Source: Candidatus Humimicrobium oleiphilum (lineage in GTDB: Bacteria > Actinomycetota > Humimicrobiia > Humimicrobiales > Humimicrobiaceae). From it: 11,461 bases of DNA. The notes below the pieces were generated by a model. It made no database searches and was not told the origin of the DNA. It saw only the letters and a list, made by a program, of their open reading frames with translations. The translations under genes and the position numbers were made by a program. The stretch lies in the NCBI GenBank assembly GCA_002304935.1, contig DBPS01000027.1, positions 1 to 11,461 of the forward strand. Reading direction: 5' to 3'. Below are positions 6,771 to 11,461 of this stretch, one piece after another (within the stretch, counting starts at the first letter, position 1; every line of letters begins with the position of its first letter).

Positions 6771-8321
6771 GATATCCAGGATCTTCTTAAGCAGCTCGAT
6801 CTTTATATCGGTAAACCCCTCATAATTGCCGCTATAAGCATCTGTTTCCCTGCCAAGGTCATAGCAGGTTGTATTTTCAATATTCAAAAGGATACCCGGA
6901 AGCCCTATTCTTTCAAAATCTTCCTTGTGTTTCAGAAAAAAACTTTCACAACAGCTCCCTCCGAAATATTTTATACCTTCTTCTTTCAAACGAAGAAGTG
7001 TTTTTCTTAAATGTTCAAAGCTTAAAATGGTAATACTTCTTATTCCGTAGTCTTTTATTATTTTCTCTGCATCGCTTATCGAACATTTTCCACAAAGAGT
7101 ACAACCCTGTTTTTTTCTGAATCTGCAGTCTGGTAATTTTGCACAATATGGAAGAAGAAAAACTTCTATTTTGTTATTATTGCTGAAGCGGCTATTTATA
7201 AGATATATGTCGTTAAAATATTTAAAAGGGATTTTATATTTCTTTAATGCGATTTTATCAATACATATTCCAAGAGCATCTGTTATATCGTCACAGCTGA
7301 TACCGGAAATTGCGCCGGGATAATTTCTATAAAAGGACTGAAGCAGCGGTCTTATTTTTCCAATATCAGCAGGCAGGTTTTTTAAAAAAGATTCAATATC
7401 ATTTACTGCTCTCTGGGGATAAATAAAAAAGTCGCCCCTGAAAATTACATTTCTTAAAACATTTCTTTTTATATCTATGCTGGCACTGCATTTAATTACT
7501 TTTTTTCTTGATTTTGTAAATGAAGTAATATAAAAAGTATTCCCGCTTTTGCTATCTCCGTATATATATTCTCTGCTTTGAAAATATTCCAGTTTCTCTT
7601 CATAAATTTCTTTTTCCCTGGGTAACAATTTGTCTCTATATACTTTGATGCCCAGTGATTTTGTAAGACCCGAGATTATTTTTTCTATGATATCCTCTCT
7701 TTCGGGACAATACCCCAGTTCCCGGGAAAGCCATGTTATTCTTTCCTTAAGGGAATTGACTTCCTTGTATTTTAACTTTTCAACAGGAATTCTCAGAGCC
7801 CTCAGCATTATCTCAATATCAATGTCTACAAGAAGAGTCCCCTGGAACATGAATGCGTTCTGAAGCGAAGTTCCTCCGGAACCTGAAATCTTTTTTCCGT
7901 TTACTTCTATATCATTCCTTCTTCTGAACCTGGAACTGATGCCAAAACCGTTTATTCCTGAAGCAACTGCGGAGCAGAAAATACCATAAAAACTTTCAAT
8001 ATTCTTTTTTCCGAAAAAACCATCGAATCTTGAAAAAATCTCCCATCCGATATCTTTTGTGTCCCAGTAAAGAGCACCCCCGCCGGTAATTCTTCTGTTT
8101 GTATCTATGCCTTTTCCCCTGCAGTAATCCGTTCTTATCTCTTTTTCAATACTCTGGAATCTTCCCACAAGAGCACAGTGAGGCTCAAAGCTTAAGAACC
8201 TTATTGTATCCGGACCGATATTTGAATCACACGATTCCAGTATGGTCTGGTCCATTGCCATATTTTGTGCAGCTGTAAGTGGTCCTGTGTCTATAACTCT
8301 AAAGAAATTATCTTTTCCCAA
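6762..8321 (-). CDS. Lipoate-protein ligase A fused to a DUF116 domain
   Basis: Three domains are visible. Residues 1-235 form the ligase fold, with RRITGGGALYWD (76-87) for the lipoyl-adenylate and NGKKISGSGG (141-150) with Lys144 in the place of the catalytic lysine of E. coli LplA. Residues about 240-350 match the LplA accessory domain, with RGDFF (295-299). Residues about 385-515 are DUF116: Cys393, Cys399, then Cys407-x2-Cys410-x2-Cys413, a Cys457-Cys458 pair and Cys486, a likely metal or Fe-S site. LplA attaches lipoate (or octanoate) to a carrier lysine; what DUF116 adds is unknown. The TTG start has AGGAAAGGA upstream, and the FRVIDTG strand begins at residue 7. It overlaps the upstream ATPase gene by 31 nt, suggesting coupling. 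At 519 residues it is far longer than plain LplA (about 330). No lipoyl acceptor is encoded in the window. Confidence 0.85.
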   Translation of the reverse strand: MGKDNFFRVIDTGPLTAAQNMAMDQTILESCDSNIGPDTIRFLSFEPHCALVGRFQSIEKEIRTDYCRGKGIDTNRRITGGGALYWDTKDIGWEIFSRFDGFFGKKNIESFYGIFCSAVASGINGFGISSRFRRRNDIEVNGKKISGSGGTSLQNAFMFQGTLLVDIDIEIMLRALRIPVEKLKYKEVNSLKERITWLSRELGYCPEREDIIEKIISGLTKSLGIKVYRDKLLPREKEIYEEKLEYFQSREYIYGDSKSGNTFYITSFTKSRKKVIKCSASIDIKRNVLRNVIFRGDFFIYPQRAVNDIESFLKNLPADIGKIRPLLQSFYRNYPGAISGISCDDITDALGICIDKIALKKYKIPFKYFNDIYLINSRFSNNNKIEVFLLPYCAKLPDCRFRKKQGCTLCGKCSISDAEKIIKDYGIRSITILSFEHLRKTLLRLKEEGIKYFGGSCCESFFLKHKEDFERIGLPGILLNIENTTCYDLGRETDAYSGNYEGFTDIKIELLKKILDILS

Positions 8322-9157
8322 ATATTCTTTATTTCCTTTCCTGCTATACTTTCCGTGTCATCCACGGCAAAGGTATTATTGGCAAGATTAAACGGTATTC
8401 TTTCATCATAAGGGATTTCTCCGATTATTTCAGTATTGCCTGAAGCACAGAACCTGATTATTTTCTGACGGTTTTCTTCGTTTATATCTTTCTTGTTAAT
8501 TACTACAAATGGTTTTATGCCAAAAAATTTAACGACATCATATATCTTTAAAAAATCACTTATTCCTGACAGCGTTGGCTCTATTATTATTACAACAAAA
8601 TCTACTCCATTTAAGGAAGCGATAACAGAACATCCTATGCCTGGAGCACCATCGATTATTATAAGTTCTTTGTTTTCCCTGTATGCAATATCCTCTGCGA
8701 CATTTCTGACAATTGTAACAAGTTTTCCTGAGTTTTCTGCTCCCGGATCAAGTCTTGCATGTACAAATTTTCCATAAAAAGTATCAGAAATATAATATTC
8801 GCCCTGTTTTTCTGCTTTTAATCCGATTGCATCTGCCGGGCAGACATATTCGCAGACTCCGCAACCTTCACATTTCAAATTATCAAATTTTATATCTGCC
8901 AGAGAATCACTGATTGCATCAAATCTGCACAACTCTTCGCATCTGCCGCAATTTATGCATTCTCCTTTAAGATACGCAATAGGACCACCTGTAAATTCCT
9001 GGGTCTGAAGAATAGTGGGTTTTAATAATATGTAAAGGTTGGCAGCATCAACGTCTGCATCGACTGCTATATGATTCTTTGCGAGCTTTATAAAGTTTGA
9101 GGCGAGAGTAGTCTTTCCGGTTCCTCCCTTGCCGCTGATTATAGTCATCTGCTTCAT
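8291..9157 (-). CDS. MinD-superfamily ATPase with inserted 2[4Fe-4S] ferredoxin domain
   Basis: SIMIBI-class P-loop ATPase of the COG1149 type, thought to act in Fe-S or metallocofactor handling. It has the deviant Walker A ISGKGGTGKTT (7-17) with the signature Lys10, the Asp cluster VDADVDAAN (32-40), and Walker B IIIDGAPG (166-173). Between them sits a bacterial-type ferredoxin with all eight ligands: Cys67, 70, 73, 77 and Cys96, 99, 102, 106. At 288 residues the length is typical. The ATG at 9157 overlaps the stop of the preceding ATPase by one nucleotide (TGATG). A second ATG three codons on would also fit the family. The substrate cofactor is not known for this family; pairing with a sister ATPase, NifX-like proteins and a zinc ribbon suggests loading or transfer of a cluster. 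It is cytoplasmic, with no membrane segment. Confidence 0.9.
   Translation of the reverse strand: MKQMTIISGKGGTGKTTLASNFIKLAKNHIAVDADVDAANLYILLKPTILQTQEFTGGPIAYLKGECINCGRCEELCRFDAISDSLADIKFDNLKCEGCGVCEYVCPADAIGLKAEKQGEYYISDTFYGKFVHARLDPGAENSGKLVTIVRNVAEDIAYRENKELIIIDGAPGIGCSVIASLNGVDFVVIIIEPTLSGISDFLKIYDVVKFFGIKPFVVINKKDINEENRQKIIRFCASGNTEIIGEIPYDERIPFNLANNTFAVDDTESIAGKEIKNIWEKIISLEL
8334..8342 (-). promoter_or_regulatory. Ribosome binding site for the TTG start of the lipoate-ligase fusion
   Basis: AGGAAAGGA on the minus strand, inside the coding sequence of the ATPase, 12 nt before TTG at 8321. An in-frame stop at 8360-8358 leaves no other start upstream except this one, and the next ATG would remove the first ligase strand. 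Confidence 0.55.
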
Positions 9158-9993
9158 CAGCCCACTTCCTTTTCTATTTCATCGATTATTCCTAAAAATT
9201 TATCTTTCATTTTCGGTTCCCACTCAAGAAGCGAACCTCCTTTTGAATAGGTTTTTGCAATATTTATATCATTGGGGATTTTTAAAAGTATCTTATACGA
9301 ATTCTGCCTGCAGAAATCTTCAAGCTCTTTATTGCCTATGCCGTCACGATTAATAATAATCCCGAACTTTTTATTTAAATTCTTAAGAACATCGATCGAT
9401 ATCTTTAAATCACTCAGTCCGTAAGGGGTAGGTTCTGTGACAAGTATGCAGTAGTCACAATTTTTGACAGCATTTACCATGCTGCATGAATTTCCGGGAG
9501 GACTGTCAATTATAACAGTCTGGTTCCTATCCAGCATTTTTTCAAGATCTCCCTGGATATTGGAAGTCCTCATACTTTTTGGTTTTAAATTTCCCATAAA
9601 AAAATAAATACCCGGGCTTTTAAACCCCTTGCTTATTTCACCGACTTCAGCATCTTTTTCCCTGACATAACCTTCCGGCCCGACAAGAATGCACCCCCCG
9701 CAACCATGGCAAAGCTCCTCAAAGAAAATATAATCTTCATTAATGGAAGCAATTGCATTAAAATGGCAGAAGTCTGAACATGCCTTAAACGATACCCCGT
9801 CTTTTTTGATAAAATAAGGGTATTTTACATAAACTTTCTGATAATGATTGATATCCGGCTTAAGAAAAATGTCAGAATTTGGAGCTTCAACATCAAAATC
9901 ATAAAAATTACAATATCCCAGAGACTGGGCAAGAGCTACAGAAACTGTAGTCTTTCCTGTCCCGCCTTTTCCGCTGGCAACTGAAATAATCAC
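9157..9993 (-). CDS. MinD-superfamily ATPase with degenerate, single-cluster ferredoxin insert
   Basis: Sister of the next ATPase in the operon. It has the deviant Walker A VASGKGGTGKTT (5-16), YDFDVEAPNS (31-40), Walker B IIDSPPG (161-167) and TEPTPYGL (186-193). The ferredoxin insert is eroded. Motif 1 keeps only its third and fourth Cys (72, 76). Motif 2 keeps Cys95, 98 and 101 but has Gly105 where the fourth should be. Because ligands swap between motifs, Cys95, 98, 101 plus Cys76 still form one complete site, while the other site keeps only Cys72. The start is GTG at 9993 with GGAGG 6 nt upstream, and the first strand begins at once. At 278 residues the length is normal. It lies 15 nt behind the NifX-like gene and overlaps the next ATPase by one nucleotide. 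The two ATPases probably work as a pair; that is inference. Confidence 0.88.
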   Translation of the reverse strand: MIISVASGKGGTGKTTVSVALAQSLGYCNFYDFDVEAPNSDIFLKPDINHYQKVYVKYPYFIKKDGVSFKACSDFCHFNAIASINEDYIFFEELCHGCGGCILVGPEGYVREKDAEVGEISKGFKSPGIYFFMGNLKPKSMRTSNIQGDLEKMLDRNQTVIIDSPPGNSCSMVNAVKNCDYCILVTEPTPYGLSDLKISIDVLKNLNKKFGIIINRDGIGNKELEDFCRQNSYKILLKIPNDINIAKTYSKGGSLLEWEPKMKDKFLGIIDEIEKEVG

Positions 9994-9999
9994 TTGTAA

Positions 10000-10004
10000 C
10001 CTCC
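10000..10004 (-). promoter_or_regulatory. Ribosome binding site supporting the GTG start of the first ATPase
   Basis: GGAGG on the minus strand, 6 nt before GTG at 9993. The first beta strand leading to the Walker A loop begins immediately after the start, leaving no room for a later one. Confidence 0.7.
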
Positions 10005-10008
10005 GTCT

Positions 10009-10380
10009 TTATTCTTTACCCATACCGAAATGAGATTGCACACTGGGACCTGAAGTAGATGTCAGCTGATTTGCCTTAAATTTTGCGATTGCTTCTTTTA
10101 ACGGTCCGCTGACACCTGTATATATCTTTATTTTTGCACTCTCAAATACCCTGTAGGAATTGGGGCCGATATTTCCGGTTATTACAGCTTCCGCACCTTT
10201 GGAAATGACTTCCTGTGCTGCCTGTATGCCTGCACCACCCATCGCATTTCTGCTTGCATTTGAAATAAACTCATAAGTTTCAGTACTGTCATCGTAAATT
10301 AAAAAGAAAGGGCATCTTCCGAATCTGGGGTCTACGGAAGAATCAATATTATCACCTGTAGAAGATATGCAGATTTTCAT
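10009..10380 (-). CDS. NifX/NifB-C-terminal-like dinitrogenase cofactor-binding family protein (MTH1175 type)
   Basis: Small ribonuclease-H-like-fold protein of the family that, in nitrogenase systems, carries iron-molybdenum cofactor intermediates; stand-alone members in anaerobes have unknown cargo. At 123 residues it shows MKICISSTG at the N-terminus, the family motif DPRFGRCPFF (17-26), a Gly/Ala turn NAMGGAGIQAAQ (45-56), AEAVITGNIGPN (63-74) and IKIYTGV (84-90). The frame continues 21 codons upstream, but ATG at 10380 is chosen because AAGGAG stands 5 nt before it and the longer form would run into the zinc-ribbon gene. It lies between the zinc ribbon and the first ATPase in one tight run. 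No nitrogenase genes are visible, so a role in nitrogen fixation is not supported. Confidence 0.88.
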   Translation of the reverse strand: MKICISSTGDNIDSSVDPRFGRCPFFLIYDDSTETYEFISNASRNAMGGAGIQAAQEVISKGAEAVITGNIGPNSYRVFESAKIKIYTGVSGPLKEAIAKFKANQLTSTSGPSVQSHFGMGKE

Positions 10381-10385
10381 TTTTA

Positions 10386-10391
10386 CTCCTT
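10386..10391 (-). promoter_or_regulatory. Ribosome binding site deciding the start of the second NifX-like gene
   Basis: AAGGAG on the minus strand, 5 nt before ATG at 10380. It selects the internal ATG over the longer open frame that starts inside the zinc-ribbon gene. Confidence 0.75.
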
Positions 10392-10406
10392 GATTAAATA
10401 AATATT

Positions 10407-10661
10407 TCATTCTCTTGTCATATTGGTGCCACATTTCGGGCATTCAATCTGACTGCAGGGTACTCCCTGCCGATGTGGCACTTTTTCACCACAGTTTGGG
10501 CAGACACAGTAATCTCCTATACCGGCGCTCTGGCCTCCCATTCTTCCCTGTCCGGCACCTATACCCATTCCGCCGACTCTTCCTGAGCCGGCTCCTCTTC
10601 CCATGCCTCTTCCTGTTCCCGGACCCTGCCCCGCAGGTCCTGTTCCGTCTCCTCTTGGCAT
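10407..10661 (-). CDS. Gly-rich small protein with zinc-ribbon C-terminus
   Basis: 84-residue protein in two parts. Residues 1-49 are very Gly-rich (22 of 49) with Arg and Met, built on short GRG/GQG-type steps and opening with MPRGDGTGPAGQGPGTGRG, a start I associate with small DUF5320-like proteins found next to NifX-type genes in anaerobes. Residues 52-84 are a zinc ribbon: Cys52, CPNCG (Cys54, Cys57), His63, Cys69 and CPKCG (Cys74, Cys77). AAAGGAGG stands just before the ATG, so translation should be strong. The gene is visibly richer in G+C than its neighbours, which the Gly codons explain. It lies 26 nt ahead of the second NifX-like gene. The ribbon may bind Zn or Fe; the Gly-rich half is probably disordered. 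The function is unknown. Confidence 0.8.
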   Translation of the reverse strand: MPRGDGTGPAGQGPGTGRGMGRGAGSGRVGGMGIGAGQGRMGGQSAGIGDYCVCPNCGEKVPHRQGVPCSQIECPKCGTNMTRE

Positions 10662-10784
10662 TTCCCCTCCTTTAACTTATTTATTATAATTTTGATTTTT
10701 CTCTTATTTATTTTTATATTTTATTTCGCTTTTTTATCTTATCCGCCAGTATTATTTAAAATCCTGTGCTTTCCTTCAGATTTT

Positions 10785-11162
10785 TTATATATGGTGACAT
10801 TCGCCTTTTTCAACACCCATACCTTTTCCGCTTCCCGGCGAACAAATGCTGTCTTTTTTTTCAAGTTCATTATTTAAATATGCTTTTACTGCATCATCGG
10901 AAATACCTTCAATACCCACATAGCATTCAATATCATACTGGCTGAACAGCTCCCGGGCTCTCATTCCCATTCCGCCTGTTATAATCAGATCAACACCTTT
11001 GTTTTTTAAAAATTCAGGTATAACCCCTACTTCATGGCCCGGATTATCTACTGCTTCTTTGTTTTTGATCTTTTTATCCTCAACATCATAAATTGTAAAC
11101 TGCGGACTTCTCCCGAAATGGGGAAAAACCATATTGCCTTCAGTTGTTACAGCAATTTTCAA
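10785..11162 (-). CDS. NifX-like (MTH1175-type) protein with Cys/His tail
   Basis: Second member of the dinitrogenase-cofactor family in the window, 125 residues. It has MKIAVTTEG at the N-terminus, PHFGRSPQFTIYDV (14-27) as the family motif, GHEVGVIPEFL (42-52), VDLIITGGMGMRARELF (57-73) and IECYVGIEG (78-86). Unlike the other copy it ends with a Gly-rich tail containing Cys107, Cys122, His123 and His124, a possible metal ligand set. The start is TTG at 11162, fixed by AAGGAGG 5 nt upstream. It lies 29 nt behind the probable radical SAM gene and about 123 nt ahead of the zinc-ribbon gene, so the block may be one transcript or two. Its likely role is as a carrier or chaperone of a metal cluster, by family analogy only. 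Confidence 0.88.
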   Translation of the reverse strand: MKIAVTTEGNMVFPHFGRSPQFTIYDVEDKKIKNKEAVDNPGHEVGVIPEFLKNKGVDLIITGGMGMRARELFSQYDIECYVGIEGISDDAVKAYLNNELEKKDSICSPGSGKGMGVEKGECHHI

Positions 11163-11167
11163 AATAT

Positions 11168-11174
11168 CCTCCTT
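11168..11174 (-). promoter_or_regulatory. Ribosome binding site supporting the TTG start of the first NifX-like gene
   Basis: AAGGAGG on the minus strand, 5 nt before TTG at 11162. The start is directly followed by the first strand of the fold. Confidence 0.7.
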
Positions 11175-11191
11175 TTAAATATCATTATTTT

Positions 11192-11461
11192 TTATCTTTT
11201 CAGAAAAAATAATTTTTCTGTTCCTTTAATATCATAATAAACTTTTTTTTCATTTATAAGATAAGTCAGCATCTTTATAGACTCATTTATATTTATATCC
11301 AGGCTCTGGCTGATATCTTTTGCAGTAGACGGGCGCCTTTTTACAATATCCTGTATTTTTTCAAGAAGATCTTCTTCGTGGATATGCTTTATTGCATTTC
11401 CATGATTTTCTGAGATTTTTATTATTTCTGTCTTCCCTGGAAACAAAGTCATAAATTTTTC
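11192..11461 (-). CDS. C-terminal winged-helix end of a larger protein, probably a COG0731-type radical SAM enzyme (partial)
   Basis: The last 89 residues are visible and the frame is open to the window edge. An ATG at 11452 has no ribosome site, and three sense codons precede it, so I read this as the 3' end of a longer gene. The segment LEKIQDIVKRRPSTAKDI, followed by a second helix and YLINEKKVYYDIKG, looks like a winged helix-turn-helix. The pattern RRPxTxxDI with a closing wing resembles, from memory, the tail of COG0731 radical SAM proteins of anaerobes that travel with NifX and MinD genes. The upstream FPGKTEII would then be the end of the catalytic region. No radical SAM CxxxCxxC motif is in view. 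The alternative is a free-standing small DNA-binding regulator of 86 residues. Confidence 0.5.
   Translation of the reverse strand, partial: EKFMTLFPGKTEIIKISENHGNAIKHIHEEDLLEKIQDIVKRRPSTAKDISQSLDININESIKMLTYLINEKKVYYDIKGTEKLFFLKR

Noticed and set aside
8291..9993. Chromosome or plasmid partition pair (ParA/MinD)
   Set aside because: Both ATPases carry ferredoxin inserts and lie among cofactor genes; there is no ParB, centromere-like repeat, MinC or MinE, and no membrane-targeting helix.
10415..10675. 86-codon plus-strand frame opposite the zinc-ribbon gene
   Set aside because: It arises from the Gly-rich codon bias of the true gene; the minus-strand gene has a strong ribosome site and a zinc ribbon.
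10683..10688. TATAAT box in the spacer ahead of the zinc-ribbon gene
   Set aside because: No -35 box lies 16-18 nt upstream, and the spacer is almost pure A and T, so a lone -10 match carries little weight.
10009..11162. Nitrogen-fixation locus, suggested by two NifX-like proteins
   Set aside because: No nifH, nifD, nifK, nifB core or nifE is present; stand-alone NifX/MTH1175 proteins are common in anaerobes that do not fix nitrogen.
11201..11220. CAGAAAAA/TTTTTCTG inverted repeat near the end of the rightmost gene
   Set aside because: It lies within the last codons of that gene, is nearly all A and T, and has no following T-run that fits a terminator.

Overview
The window reads as part of the chromosome of a low-G+C (about one third by eye), strictly anaerobic bacterium, probably from a little-cultivated lineage. 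Every gene I can support lies on the minus strand, so transcription runs from high to low coordinates. The pointers to anaerobic life are two ferredoxin-carrying MinD-type ATPases, two NifX/MTH1175-type proteins, a DUF116 domain and a geranylgeranyl-reductase-like flavoprotein. TTG starts behind good Shine-Dalgarno sequences are common. No taxon is assigned. No mobile element, tRNA, rRNA or CRISPR array is visible.

Block 1 (11461 down to about 6762) looks like a metal or Fe-S cofactor cassette. In transcription order it holds the C-terminal end of a protein, probably a COG0731-type radical SAM enzyme with a winged-helix tail; a NifX-like protein with a Cys/His tail; a Gly-rich small zinc-ribbon protein; a second NifX-like protein; and two adjacent MinD-type ATPases with ferredoxin inserts. 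The first ATPase appears to keep one [4Fe-4S] site and the second both. The block ends with a three-domain protein: lipoate-ligase catalytic domain, lipoate-ligase accessory domain and DUF116. From the zinc ribbon onward the genes are close or overlapping (26-nt gap, 15-nt gap, 1-nt overlap, 31-nt overlap), so they probably form one operon.

Block 2 (6613 to 5384) is one FAD-dependent oxidoreductase of the geranylgeranyl reductase family. It lies about 150 nt behind the lipoate-ligase fusion. An AT-rich inverted repeat lies ahead of it and a long nested hairpin at its 3' end. A related flavoprotein (LipT) is known from lipoate-assembly clusters of sulfur oxidisers, so a link to the ligase is possible but unproven.

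Block 3 (5321 to the left edge) is for glycan synthesis: a family 2 glycosyltransferase, then a GDP-6-deoxy-4-keto-mannose reductase, a mannose-1-phosphate guanylyltransferase, a GDP-mannose 4,6-dehydratase and a phosphomannomutase/phosphoglucomutase cut by the window edge. Together they give a complete route from mannose-6-phosphate to GDP-D-rhamnose, with a transferase that could place the sugar on a cell-surface glycan.

No stretch over 300 bases lacks a gene. The longest gap is about 150 bases, ahead of the flavoprotein.
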